Origin: Actinomycetaceae bacterium
GTDB lineage: Bacteria > Actinomycetota > Actinomycetes > Actinomycetales > Actinomycetaceae
Direction of reading: 5' to 3'
Assembly: GCA_030538185.1 (NCBI GenBank)
Contig: JAUNUK010000001.1
Location: 360,296-424,295, forward strand
Length of the DNA: 64,000 nucleotides
Part shown: positions 11,732-20,642 of the stretch, piece after piece
Position numbering within the stretch: position 1 is the first letter of the stretch
How the letters are laid out: every line of letters begins with the position of its first letter
Made by a program: the position numbers and the translations under genes
The notes under the pieces: generated by a model
The model's input: only the letters and a program-made list of their open reading frames with translations
Database searches by the model: none
Told to the model about the DNA's origin: nothing

Positions 11732-12016
11732 TCTATGCCTGATTACAATCCTTTACACGGCAGTCGTTCATCATGAGGTTAGATGATGGGTTGATCCCAG
11801 GTGTCTAAATGAATGATGCTGTTGTCGAGGAATTCTTTATCTTCCAACTGTTGAGTCTTCCTACCTTCGGATTATGAGGAGGGGCCTGCCAGGAATACAC
11901 CTGGGTGATAACGCTTGTGACGGGTCTTCAGGTGGCCACTGTGGTGCTTGGGGGATGAGTGTGATGCTTAGAACCTCGCACTCGCGCCTTAGTCGCCACA
12001 CTCGTGCGACGACTTC
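11732..12016. other. Intergenic region without recognised gene
   Basis: About 285 bases between convergent genes. A minus-strand stretch ending in a stop near 11781 is open for about 30 codons (SEGRKTQQLEDKEF and onward) but has no start and no recognised family; it could be a gene remnant. No terminator with a U-tract was found. Confidence 0.3.
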
Positions 12017-12979
12017 TCAAGGTAGCGGGCATCGGATGAAAATTGGTAGGGAGCCATCGGTCAAGGCCATGAGGGTGGCTACCGTCAGCATGACTCGGGC
12101 GTGTGTGATGTGACGACGGTCTTTGGACTGTCTGGGCAGCGGAAATATTTTGTGGGCTAATTGTTCGGAACGCCAGAAGTCGTAACCGAAAGCCTGTACG
12201 CCCTCATGGTCATCTGCAAAACGGTTGGAGGCCAGGGTTGTGCCCTCGACCAGATTCACTATGACAACGCCCTCGCGGTGATCTCCTTCCAATATGGAGA
12301 CTGACCCGGGTGCTTTTTTCTCCAATAAGTCGAGGATTTCGCCGCGCGCGGCGAAATAGTTTACGCTGCGACTTTGTAACACCATGGCAGCCCCCAAAAT
12401 TTTTAGGTAATCATCACGCACGAAGGCGTCACCCAAAATGAGTTTCACTAGGCGTTTGTGGTCTTCTACAAGCCCTGGGTTGGTCATGGCGTTCAGGACC
12501 TCTTGCAGGCCATCGAGTGCCCCGCAGCCAACGGTTTGGCCGTCCTGGTGGTCCCCAGCATCGCGGTGCCCACCAGGGTTGATCCCCAAACGCATATAGG
12601 TTTCAATCATCGTTTCGGCGTCTTCTTTGAAGGTGCCGCGCGTCAGGTCGTCTTCGTCGATACCCAGGCGGTAGGCCAAGGCAGAGCCTGGGGCGCCAGC
12701 GGGAGCTTGGGGGCCGAGGTGCTGTTCATCCAGGTCCGGGTCGTGGCGCCCGTCAATGCACCGCGTTTTGGACTCTGGGTTGGACTTCACGAAATAGTCC
12801 TCGAGGTTTTCTTCGAAGCGTTGGTGAGGCAGCTCGCTTGACGTCAGAGGTCCTGGCCAGGCGCCCTCGGAAAGTTTACCTATGTAGGCAATAAAAGTAG
12901 TGGGAACCTCTGTGGTTGCGGTTGTGGTTGTGGGGGCGTCCTGTGGATCTACAGGGTTGGTGGGCATGCTTGTCGTCAT
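12017..12979 (-). CDS. Possible cadmium-carbonic-anhydrase-like protein
   Basis: 320 residues. The blocks RCIDGRHDP (about 74-82) and GGHRDAGDHQDGQTVGCGALDG (about 136-157) give a Cys-Asp-Gly-Arg followed by His and Gly-Cys-Gly, resembling the metal site (Cys, His, Cys) of CDCA-type carbonic anhydrases, which accept Cd or Zn. No signal peptide; a Thr-rich N-terminal tail (about 8-30). The ATG at 12979 is chosen because AAGGAG lies six to seven bases upstream; a GTG at 13000 is less likely. A CCGAGGGCG copy is in the coding region (12862-12870). Stand-alone gene divergent from the GH3 gene. Assignment is by motif only. Confidence 0.45.
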   Translation of the reverse strand: MTTSMPTNPVDPQDAPTTTTATTEVPTTFIAYIGKLSEGAWPGPLTSSELPHQRFEENLEDYFVKSNPESKTRCIDGRHDPDLDEQHLGPQAPAGAPGSALAYRLGIDEDDLTRGTFKEDAETMIETYMRLGINPGGHRDAGDHQDGQTVGCGALDGLQEVLNAMTNPGLVEDHKRLVKLILGDAFVRDDYLKILGAAMVLQSRSVNYFAARGEILDLLEKKAPGSVSILEGDHREGVVIVNLVEGTTLASNRFADDHEGVQAFGYDFWRSEQLAHKIFPLPRQSKDRRHITHARVMLTVATLMALTDGSLPIFIRCPLP

Positions 12980-13124
12980 TTCGAAACTCCTTCGGCACAC
13001 ACTCTATCCAAAGCAGCCCCCGGGGGTGGGACGTGTGGCAAAACAAGGCAACTGGTAGCGATGTGTGAGAATCTGGGGTTTTCTGGAGGGGTAGCAACGA
13101 TGCCGCACCCTGAAGGAGTGTTCA

Positions 13125-14897
13125 ATGGTCGACCTTAAAGCAACCCCGTACAACCTGAGTGACGAAGACATAGCGTGGGTAGAAGAAACCATCGCCAATA
13201 TGTCAGATGAAGAAAAAATTGGACAGCTTTTCGTCAATATGGGTGCCGAGCGCACCGAAGAATACTTGACCGGGGTCTTGAAGGACTACCACATTGGCGC
13301 GGTGCGCTATAACCCTGGCAAGGCCGAAGAGGTCTACGACCAAAACTACATCCTGCAAACCAAGTCCAAGATTCCACTGCTGATCGCCGCCAACACCGAG
13401 GCCGGAGGCAATGGAGCCTGCACGGATGGAACATACGTAGGTTTCAAGGTCAAGATCGCAGCTACCAATGACGAAAAATACGCCTACGAAATGGGCCGCG
13501 TCTCCGGCGTTGAGGCGGCAGCAATCGGGTGTAACTGGTCTTTTGCGCCCATCGTGGACATTATGCGCAACTGGCGCAACCCCATTATTTCCAACCGCTC
13601 GTTTAGCTCTGACCCCGACAAGGTCTTGTCCATGTCCCTGGCCTATATGCGCGGAATTCAAGAATCAGGGATCCTGCCTGCCGCAAAACACTTCCCAGGC
13701 GACGGCATTGACGAACGCGACCAACACTTGTCCGCTTCGGTGAACTCCTACAGCTGCGAAGAATGGGATGCGACCTTCGGCAAGGTCTACAAGGGCCTTA
13801 TCGACGCAGGCCTGCCCTCCATTATGGCTGGTCACATTATGCAGCCCGCCTATCAGAGGCATTTCAATCCTGCCTGCACAACCGACGACCTGCTGCCTGC
13901 GACCCTGTCCAAAGAGCTCATCACCGACTTGCTGCGAGGCAAACTGGGCTTCAATGGCCTGGTCGTCACGGACGCCTCGCACATGGTCGGCATGACGGGT
14001 GCCATGAAGCGTTCAGACCTTCTGCCTACGGCCATCGCGGCAGGCTGTGACCTGTTTTTGTTCTTCAACGACCCGGACGAAGACTTCAACTGGATGCTGC
14101 AAGGCTACAAGAACGGCGTCATCACCGAAGATCGCCTGAAAGATGCCCTTCGCCGGATCCTGGGCTTGAAGGCGCGCCTGAAGCTGCACACGACACCGCG
14201 CGAAAACATCTTGCCCCCGCGCGCAGAAGCCATGGCTAAAATCGGCCTGCCTGAGAACACCAAGTTGGCCGCCGAGGTCACAGACAAGGCCATAACCCTG
14301 GTGAAACACAAGCAAGAAGGGGTTTTGCCTCTGAGCGTCGCCAAGAACAAACGCGTCTTGGTTGTGCCCGTGTCGGGTCCTCCCAACCCGATCTCAGGCG
14401 CTTTCGGTGGGGGCGGCGAAAAGAAGGCCCCCTGGGAGGTCGTGGCAGACAAACTGACGCAGCGCGGCTACGAGGTCACCTTGCACGAATCCATGATCGA
14501 AAAGCTTTCAACCATGTCCAAAGAGGAACAAGCCGAGGCCGTCAAGGCAATCTATGCAGGTAAAGCCCCCATTGCCTCGGTTACCGACAACTACGACCTG
14601 GTGTTGTTGATCTCGAAGATCGACGGCATGATGCAGCCCACCGAACGCGTATTCTGGGGCTCAACCAAGGGCACAGTGGACATTCCCTGGTACGTTTTCG
14701 AACTGCCGACAGTCTTCGTCTCGGTCGCCAGCCCCTACGGCCTGGCCGACGTTCCGCAGGTCAAGACCTACATCAACACCTACGACGACCGCGAGTTCAC
14801 CCTGGAAGCCCTGCTGGACAAACTAGAGGGCAAATCCGAGTTTGTGGGAGTTTCCCCCGTGGACGCCTTCTGCGGCTTTGAGGACACAAAGATCTGA
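13125..14897 (+). CDS. Glycoside hydrolase family 3 enzyme
   Basis: 590 residues. The N-terminal GH3 barrel (about 25-345) has KHFPGDGIDERDQH, the Lys/His substrate-binding region of the NagZ-like branch, and the nucleophile Asp283 in VVTDASHMVG. A C-terminal alpha/beta domain (about 375-570) follows. No signal peptide, so it would act on imported sugar conjugates; beta-N-acetylglucosaminidase (wall recycling) or beta-glucosidase activity are both possible. The gene ends 69 bases before a HAD gene, with a motif-built hairpin between them. Confidence 0.85.
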   Translation: MVDLKATPYNLSDEDIAWVEETIANMSDEEKIGQLFVNMGAERTEEYLTGVLKDYHIGAVRYNPGKAEEVYDQNYILQTKSKIPLLIAANTEAGGNGACTDGTYVGFKVKIAATNDEKYAYEMGRVSGVEAAAIGCNWSFAPIVDIMRNWRNPIISNRSFSSDPDKVLSMSLAYMRGIQESGILPAAKHFPGDGIDERDQHLSASVNSYSCEEWDATFGKVYKGLIDAGLPSIMAGHIMQPAYQRHFNPACTTDDLLPATLSKELITDLLRGKLGFNGLVVTDASHMVGMTGAMKRSDLLPTAIAAGCDLFLFFNDPDEDFNWMLQGYKNGVITEDRLKDALRRILGLKARLKLHTTPRENILPPRAEAMAKIGLPENTKLAAEVTDKAITLVKHKQEGVLPLSVAKNKRVLVVPVSGPPNPISGAFGGGGEKKAPWEVVADKLTQRGYEVTLHESMIEKLSTMSKEEQAEAVKAIYAGKAPIASVTDNYDLVLLISKIDGMMQPTERVFWGSTKGTVDIPWYVFELPTVFVSVASPYGLADVPQVKTYINTYDDREFTLEALLDKLEGKSEFVGVSPVDAFCGFEDTKI

Positions 14898-14901
14898 TCC
14901 A

Positions 14902-14946
14902 ATTTTATTCCCGAGGGCGTTTGCGCTTCGTCCTCGGGAATAAAAT
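14902..14946 (+). terminator. Hairpin built from two inverted CCGAGGGCG words
   Basis: Left arm 14902-14919 and right arm 14929-14946 are 18-base inverted repeats with one mismatch (GGGCG against CGTCC, a G-U pair in RNA), loop nine bases. The left arm holds an exact CCGAGGGCG (14911-14919) with ATTC in front; the right arm its inverted variant CGTCCTCGG. No clear U-tract follows, so termination efficiency is uncertain. It mirrors how Neisseria uptake sequences are often paired as terminators. Confidence 0.6.
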
Positions 14947-14966
14947 GGAAAATCGAAAGGATAAAA

Positions 14967-15881
14967 ATGTCTGATGCGACTATGCCTGAAAGGGCACGTG
15001 TGCTAAAAGAATTTGTGCCCACTAAGGATTTCTTTGTGGGGATTGATTCCGATGGGTGTGCCATGGATGCCATGGATATTAAACATTACGAATGTTTTAC
15101 GCCCTCTTATATTAAGTTCTTTGACTTACAGGCAGCCTCTACTATTGTCAGGGAGACAGCGCTGTTTGTGAACCTGTATTCAACCACGCGCGGACAAAAT
15201 CGCTGGGTGGCTTTGTCCAGGATCTTTGACCTTTTACGCGACCGTCCAGAAATAGAAGAACGCGGGGTGAAACTGCCTAAAGGAGATGCGCTAAAGGCGT
15301 TCTTGGATTCTGGTTATCCTCGCTCAGATAAAGGAATAGCTGATTATGCTGCTGCTAATCCATCGGCGGAAATTGAACAATGCATTGAATGGGGTAATGG
15401 CGTCAATAAAATGATCGCCTGGATGGTAAAGGGCTGTGCGCCTTTCCCTGGCGTGCGGGAAGCCTTTGAAGCCATGCAGGCAGATATTGACTGCATGACG
15501 GTTTCGGCGACCCCCATGGAGGCCTTAGAGCGCGAATGGGTGGAACACGACCTCGCGAAGTACATGAAGGTTATCGCCGGGCAGGAAATGGGGTCCAAGG
15601 CCCAGCACGTCGAATACGCGGCCAAAGGCAAGTACGCCGATGACCACATCATGCTGATAGGTGACGCCCCAGGTGACAGGGATTCTGCGGCACAAGAAGG
15701 CGTGTGCTACTACCCGATTATGCCTGGTTCGGAGGCCCAATCCTGGCGTCGTTTCATCGACGAGGCCCTGCCCAGGTTCTTGGCGGGCACGTATGTGGGT
15801 GCGTACCAAGACGGGCTGATCGAGGAGTTTAACGCCCTGCTGCCCGAGAAGCCGTCCTGGCCGACGATCAGCGGTTCTTAA
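14967..15881 (+). CDS. HAD-superfamily hydrolase
   Basis: 304 residues. HAD motif I GIDSDGCAMD (nucleophile D27, acid D29), motif II Ser/Thr in CMTVSATPME (about 172-181) and motif IV GDAPGDRD (about 232-239). A large helical cap (about 45-160) sits between motifs I and II. Cytosolic phosphatase or phosphonatase-type enzyme of unknown substrate. It follows the GH3 gene in the same direction, so a sugar-phosphate substrate is plausible but not shown. Start supported by GAAAGGA nine bases upstream. Confidence 0.8.
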   Translation: MSDATMPERARVLKEFVPTKDFFVGIDSDGCAMDAMDIKHYECFTPSYIKFFDLQAASTIVRETALFVNLYSTTRGQNRWVALSRIFDLLRDRPEIEERGVKLPKGDALKAFLDSGYPRSDKGIADYAAANPSAEIEQCIEWGNGVNKMIAWMVKGCAPFPGVREAFEAMQADIDCMTVSATPMEALEREWVEHDLAKYMKVIAGQEMGSKAQHVEYAAKGKYADDHIMLIGDAPGDRDSAAQEGVCYYPIMPGSEAQSWRRFIDEALPRFLAGTYVGAYQDGLIEEFNALLPEKPSWPTISGS

Positions 15882-16268
15882 CCGCTGTGGCCTCGCCAAT
15901 TTCGAGGAAATATTTTGGAACTGCGAGGGGGCAAGCAATACGTATTGCTTGCCCCCTCGCAGTGCCTATCAGCAAAGCGTTTAGTCCGCTTGTTGTTCCA
16001 ACTGTTCCTGTTGTTCCTGTTGCCCCAAACAACCCAGTAGCACCGAGTAATCAGAATCGCGGCACTGCCAGTAAATCTGGCCTCCACGCACCTGAACAAA
16101 CCTGACAACAGGGGTTTTTGAAAGGGTGAATGGTGTTTTGACCTGCAAAATCGGGGCGTTGCCTGTGTGGTGAGGTCACGTGTTTTTCCGGACTTTAACG
16201 AGCTTTGCTGGGCTTCAGGTAGGCTTTAATGAAGATGTCAGCAGACGTTCAGCTTCCAAGAAGGACAC
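15882..16268. other. Intergenic region with palindromic terminator and moeA leader
   Basis: 387 bases. After the terminator at 15921-15962 there is a TTCCTGTTG-type short repeat at 15994-16022 and then plain sequence to the moeA ATG. No convincing gene on either strand and no molybdenum-cofactor riboswitch was recognised. Confidence 0.4.
15921..15962 (+). terminator. Perfect 42-bp palindromic terminator
   Basis: The 42 bases are an exact palindrome (CTGCGAGGGGGCAAGCAATAC and its complement) with essentially no loop. It follows the HAD gene by 40 bases. The GGGGGCAAG arm recurs in the terminator at 63761-63809. Confidence 0.7.
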
Positions 16269-17561
16269 ATGAAAACACTGCGCGAGTACTACGAAGCCGC
16301 CCTCGGCCTAGCCGAAGGCACACCGGGGGACGTGTATTTTATTGAGGAAGCCCGTACCCGCGTGCTCAGCGAGCCTGCGCCAGCGAAAATCGCCGTGCCG
16401 CCCTTCGACTGTGCCGTCGCAGACGGTTTCGCCTTGTGTCGCATGTGCGCTCTTTATGCGGCAGGTATGGACCACATCAATTCGCCCACGGATGTGACCT
16501 TGACCTTGGATAAGCCTGTGACCTTGCCTGTCGTCGCCGACATCCCTGTGGGGTGTACCGACGTGCCCGCTTTCGCGCGAGGACACGCCTTTAGGGTGAT
16601 GTCGGGCGCGCCTTTGCCCGAGCAGGTCGATGTTGTCATCGATCACGCTCATATCGACTCGGTGACGCCCTCGGAAGAAGGCGCTTTACCTAAGGACATC
16701 ACGATAACCTCCCTGCCGCCCCGTGGCCGCAATATGCGCACAAAAGGCGAAAACATTGCCGAGGGCGAGGTCGTCTTCGAGGCCGGGCACCACTTGGGGC
16801 CTGCGGCGTTAGCGACTCTGGTGTCGGTTGGCTACGACCGGGTGACGGTTCATAGGCAGCCACGGGTGGGGGTTTTGGTGACTGGCCCTCAGTTGCGTTC
16901 CCCTGGTGAAGACCTGGCACCTGGGCAGATACCAGATTCCAATACCTTGATGATTGAACAGCTTTTGCAAGGTGCTGGTGCGCATACCCTGCGCATGGGG
17001 TCGGCAGGCGATGATGCCAAGGCCATGAGTTCTATGGCGGATTGGGCCCTTGACCAGGGCCTTGATTTGCTTGTGACCAGTGGAGGGACGGCAGCAGGCC
17101 TCTTTGATATTGCAAAGATCGCCTTGGAGCCGCGTGGAGTGGAGTTTATGGATGTGTCGATCCAGCCCGGGGGACATCAGGGCCTGGGGTTGATTGACGG
17201 AAAATTGCCGTGTTTGGCCTTGCCGGGTTCCCCCGAGGCCGCCTTCGTTTCTATGATCCTCTTTGTGTTGCCGCTGGTGCGCAAGCTTAATGGCGATCCG
17301 CCTCGCGGCCTAGAAGAGTCTTTGACCATTGGGTCTGCGGGGCAGGCGTGGACAAAGTCGACTGATGCGGCTCAGTTGATACCGTGCGCCCCACGAGAAG
17401 ATGGCATGTACTACCCATTCGCCTCTGGGGGTATGGGTACGCATCTGATTTCTACTTTCCATGCGGCAACTCATGTGGCCTATTTGCCTCGGGACCTCGA
17501 AAGAGTCGAGGTAGGGGATGCCTTGCAGCTGTTTCCGCTGCAGATCCACGAAGCCCTTTAA
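16269..17561 (+). CDS. moeA: Divergent MoeA-family molybdopterin molybdotransferase
   Basis: 430 residues. MoeA blocks in order: PPFDCAVADGFAL (normally P-F-x-x-S-A-M-D-G-Y-A), FRVMSGAPLP, GENIAEGE, PRVGVLVTGPQL, VTSGGTAAGLFD and ALPGSPEAAF. MoeA inserts molybdate into adenylylated molybdopterin. Several usually invariant positions differ (AVADGF, SGGTAAG, LPGSP for G-N-P), and no other molybdopterin gene is near, so it may have an altered role. The GENIAEGE block contains a CCGAGGGCG copy (16759-16767); two more lie at 16298 and 16666. Closed by a strong terminator before the ECF operon. Confidence 0.8.
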   Translation: MKTLREYYEAALGLAEGTPGDVYFIEEARTRVLSEPAPAKIAVPPFDCAVADGFALCRMCALYAAGMDHINSPTDVTLTLDKPVTLPVVADIPVGCTDVPAFARGHAFRVMSGAPLPEQVDVVIDHAHIDSVTPSEEGALPKDITITSLPPRGRNMRTKGENIAEGEVVFEAGHHLGPAALATLVSVGYDRVTVHRQPRVGVLVTGPQLRSPGEDLAPGQIPDSNTLMIEQLLQGAGAHTLRMGSAGDDAKAMSSMADWALDQGLDLLVTSGGTAAGLFDIAKIALEPRGVEFMDVSIQPGGHQGLGLIDGKLPCLALPGSPEAAFVSMILFVLPLVRKLNGDPPRGLEESLTIGSAGQAWTKSTDAAQLIPCAPREDGMYYPFASGGMGTHLISTFHAATHVAYLPRDLERVEVGDALQLFPLQIHEAL

Positions 17562-17574
17562 CTGACACTCTGTC

Positions 17575-17613
17575 AGAAAAGCTGACACTTTTTGAGAAAG
17601 TGTCAGCTTTTCT
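17575..17613 (+). terminator. Intrinsic-type hairpin after moeA
   Basis: Perfect 17-base inverted repeat, arms 17575-17591 and 17597-17613 (AGAAAAGCTGACACTTT and complement) with loop TTGAG and T-rich right arm end. Separates moeA from the ECF operon. Confidence 0.8.
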
Positions 17614-17676
17614 GTAACCTGGGTCCAAAGTCTTGATTACGCTGGGCGTGTGAGCGACAAACTAAGGAGATCCTAA

Positions 17677-18354
17677 GTGGGTTCAGATAGTTTAATTACC
17701 CCGCCCGAAACAGAGGATCGCCCAACCGCGCCCGAGGCATTGGAGAAAAAATCCACCGTCTCCACCTCTAAGCTCATGACCCTCCGTGACCTGGTGACGA
17801 CCTCAGTCTTTTCGGTGATCTACTTCGCGCTATCCGGTATCGGTGCCCTGATGTCCGTTGTGCTGCCTTCCATCGGTGTGTCAATTATCGTACCTGTAAC
17901 TGCCTTGGTCGCAGCCCCCGCTTTTATGGTCGCCAGCGCCAAGGTGCCTAAGTTTGGGGCTATCACAATCATCGGCATCGTCATGGGGGCGGCGTTTTTC
18001 GTCGCCGGACATATGCCTGTTTCCTGGGTGGTGCCCATCGTTTTCGGTTTGCTTGCTGACTTCATCGCATCCATCGGGCACTACCGTTCAAAGGCCTGGA
18101 CCTTGGCGTCCTTCGTGGTCTTTGCCTACGCAACAACCGGTCCGGTCATTCCCATGTACTTCACCATGGAGGCATACAAGGAATCCCTGTTGGCAAAGGG
18201 CAAAAGCCTGGAATACGTCACCCAAGTAACCGCCCCCATTTCCTGGACCGCCTTCGCCATCATGCTGGTAGTGACCTTCGTGTGCGCAATCCTGGGAGGT
18301 TTACTGGGTCAGCGCCTGGTCACACGGCACTTCGTCAAGGCCGGCTTAGCGTGA
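17677..18354 (+). CDS. ECF transporter S component, MptD family
   Basis: 225 residues, six hydrophobic helices from about residue 40 to 215 after a polar N-terminus. It resembles the MptD/Trep_Strep group of substrate-binding S components, whose ligands are mostly unknown. GTG start with TAAGGAG six bases upstream. Its stop overlaps the T-component start (GTGA), so the three genes at 17.7-20.6 kb form one transport complex: substrate-specific S, membrane T and fused ATPase A. Having its own T and A makes it a group I ECF system. Substrate cannot be deduced; neighbouring moeA is behind a terminator. Confidence 0.8.
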   Translation: MGSDSLITPPETEDRPTAPEALEKKSTVSTSKLMTLRDLVTTSVFSVIYFALSGIGALMSVVLPSIGVSIIVPVTALVAAPAFMVASAKVPKFGAITIIGIVMGAAFFVAGHMPVSWVVPIVFGLLADFIASIGHYRSKAWTLASFVVFAYATTGPVIPMYFTMEAYKESLLAKGKSLEYVTQVTAPISWTAFAIMLVVTFVCAILGGLLGQRLVTRHFVKAGLA

Positions 18355-19184
18355 CAGTCAAGGCAACATCCGGTTTGACTACGGCCGACTGGCTTGTGAG
18401 CACAAGCCCGGACCCAGGCAGCGACAATCGCGCCGCCCTCGGAAATGAAGGTGATGCCAAGCCAAAGCCTGGGCGGGGGCGGGCTACACGTGGCCTCGAC
18501 CCGCGCACGAAGCTGGTCTTGGTGGTGGCAGCCACGGTGTTCCTGGGGCTCAATACCTCGCTGTGGGTAGAAGGCCTGTGGATTGCCTTTATTGCGTTAC
18601 TGTTTGTGTTTGCGCCGGGCGACAATCAGAAGCGACGGGTATTTGCCCCGATCATCGCCGGCACGTGGCTTGTGCTGCTGGCGGCAGACGTCCTGGTCAT
18701 GCCTCTCTTGAATGGGGGCGTGGCCATGTTCCTGTCTTTCTTTGCTATTGGACTGCGTTCCTTCATGCCTTCTATGGCAATGGGTGCCTACCTGATTTTG
18801 ACGACCGCGCCTTCACAGTTTTTGGCTGCGTTACGGGCCTTACACCTGCCCGAAAAGGCCATGATCTCCGTCGCTGTGGTCCTGAGATTCTTTCCGACCT
18901 TGGCGTATGACGTGCGTCGAGTCCGTGAAGGACTTCGTTTGCGCGCGGCTGATGAGGGTTTTCATCCAGCACGCGCCTACGAGCGTTTTTTGGTACCGAT
19001 TTTGATGTCGGCCGACAGAGCTGCCGGTGACCTGACGATTGCCGCTTTGGTACGGGGAGTCGAACTACCTGGGCGAAAGACCTCCATGACTCCCTTGGGT
19101 TTTGGGCTGGCCGATCTCTTTGCTTTGCTGCTGGCTGGCGCGTTTCTGATCGAGGTTGTGGCCCTGCCAGGTTTATCGCTGTGA
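18351..19184 (+). CDS. ecfT: ECF transporter T component (EcfT)
   Basis: 277 residues from GTG 18351, overlapping the S-component stop; an in-frame upstream start at 18282 would overlap that gene by 73 bases and is rejected. Five or so transmembrane segments lie at about 60-260. The coupling helices carry EGLRLRAADEG and IAALVRGVELPG, the equivalents of the Ala-Arg-Gly motifs that contact the ATPase. The polar N-terminal tail (about 1-45) includes an AALGNEGD block encoded by a CCGAGGGCG copy with full flank (18434-18442). Stop overlaps the ATPase start (GTGA). Confidence 0.85.
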   Translation: MTVKATSGLTTADWLVSTSPDPGSDNRAALGNEGDAKPKPGRGRATRGLDPRTKLVLVVAATVFLGLNTSLWVEGLWIAFIALLFVFAPGDNQKRRVFAPIIAGTWLVLLAADVLVMPLLNGGVAMFLSFFAIGLRSFMPSMAMGAYLILTTAPSQFLAALRALHLPEKAMISVAVVLRFFPTLAYDVRRVREGLRLRAADEGFHPARAYERFLVPILMSADRAAGDLTIAALVRGVELPGRKTSMTPLGFGLADLFALLLAGAFLIEVVALPGLSL

Positions 19185-20593
19185 TCGACCTTCGGAACTT
19201 CACCTTCACCTATCACCGTGCCCCCGCCCCGACGTTGCGACAGGTGACTTTACAAGTTGCCGAGGGCGAATGCGTCGTGATCTGTGGCCGTTCAGGTTGC
19301 GGCAAGACGACCTTGGTGCGCCTGCTCAATGGGCTTGTGCCCCATTACTACCAAGGCGAATACTCGGGTAGTGCCTATGTGGGCGGGATGAACGTGGAGG
19401 ACGCAGGGCCAGGTTCCCTGGCCTCGGTCGCCGGAACAGTTTTTCAAAACCCCATGTCCATGTTCTTCACTACTGCAGTTGATACAGAACTGGCGTTTCC
19501 GCTGGAAAACAGGGGGATAAACCGCGAAGTTATCCGCGACAGGGTGTGCGATATCGCCACCGAAGTGGGAGCTGTGGACTTGCTTGGGAAGTCAATCTTT
19601 AAGGTATCTGGTGGGCAACGACAGCGGGTGGCTTTCGGGGCGGCCCTGGCGTCTCGCCCTCGGGTATTGATTTTGGATGAACCGACATCCAACCTGGACG
19701 GACCATCAATTGAGGTCATGACTGAACTGATTGCTGGGGCTAAACGTGCCGGTGTTGCAGTGGTTGTGGCAGAACATCGCCTGTCGTACCTCATGGGGGT
19801 GGCTGACCGGTTCATTCATATGGACGAGGGTGGGTTTGTCGGAGAATACACGCCTGCCGAACTCTCTGCTGTGCCCGAAGCCGAACGCCGCACCTGGGGT
19901 TTGCGCAGTTTGGAAAAGGTGCGGGTATCGGAGCTGGTGGAGGCAAAAGACCTCGGCTCTACACACGGTGTTGGGCAAGGATTGGTGCTAGAGGATCTGG
20001 TTGTGGGGTATCGCAAAGGAATGCCCCTGCGATACCTGGGGGAAAAACTGTGCTTTGAACCCGGGGTCGTCACGGGTGTTTTGGGTGCCAACGGGATCGG
20101 AAAAACCTGTTTAGCGCGCACTTTGATCGGCCTGGAAAAACCCTTGAAAGGCAGTATTTTCCTTGGGGGCAGGCGCATGACTCCCAGGGGTTTGAGAAAA
20201 AACAGCTCACTGGTCATGCAAGATGTGAATCACCAGCTGGTTGAAAGCTCTGTGCGAGCAGAACTGGCCTTTGGGGCGTCCAAAGAGATTGCGAACCTAG
20301 ATGCGCACCTTGAGGATATTGCCCTGCAATTGGGGCTTTACGAATTCTTGGATCGCCACCCGCAGGTCTTATCGGGTGGCCAAAAACAGCGTTTGGCAGT
20401 GGGGGTCGCGGCGTTATCCGGTCGGCGGATCGTGGTTTTGGACGAGCCGTCCTCGGGCCTGGACTATGCCCATATGATCGGCGTGGGTGAGGTAGCCCGC
20501 TGGCTGGCCGAACGCGGGACAATTGTCGTCGTAGTTTCCCACGATGCGGAATTATTACTACGTGCTTGTGGAAAGATTGTGAATTGGGGGTAG
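19181..20593 (+). CDS. ecfA: Fused ECF ATPase (two ABC domains)
   Basis: 470 residues with two ABC ATPase domains in one chain. Domain 1: Walker A CGRSGCGKTTL (about 36-46), signature VSGGQRQR, Walker B VLILDEPTSNLD. Domain 2: Walker A GANGIGKTCL (about 304-313), signature LSGGQKQR, Walker B RRIVVLDEPSSGLD. It powers the ECF complex with the S and T proteins just upstream. GTG start overlaps the T stop. CCGAGGGCG copies are at 19260 and 19655. Confidence 0.92.
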   Translation: MIDLRNFTFTYHRAPAPTLRQVTLQVAEGECVVICGRSGCGKTTLVRLLNGLVPHYYQGEYSGSAYVGGMNVEDAGPGSLASVAGTVFQNPMSMFFTTAVDTELAFPLENRGINREVIRDRVCDIATEVGAVDLLGKSIFKVSGGQRQRVAFGAALASRPRVLILDEPTSNLDGPSIEVMTELIAGAKRAGVAVVVAEHRLSYLMGVADRFIHMDEGGFVGEYTPAELSAVPEAERRTWGLRSLEKVRVSELVEAKDLGSTHGVGQGLVLEDLVVGYRKGMPLRYLGEKLCFEPGVVTGVLGANGIGKTCLARTLIGLEKPLKGSIFLGGRRMTPRGLRKNSSLVMQDVNHQLVESSVRAELAFGASKEIANLDAHLEDIALQLGLYEFLDRHPQVLSGGQKQRLAVGVAALSGRRIVVLDEPSSGLDYAHMIGVGEVARWLAERGTIVVVVSHDAELLLRACGKIVNWG

Positions 20594-20642
20594 CCTTTGA
20601 GGGAGGCCCCACTAGGCATATTGATACTTCTAGGAGGAAGTC

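Noticed and set aside
11732..12016. Minus-strand open stretch as a transposase remnant.
   Set aside because: No start codon, only about 30 codons, and no recognisable transposase motif or terminal repeats.
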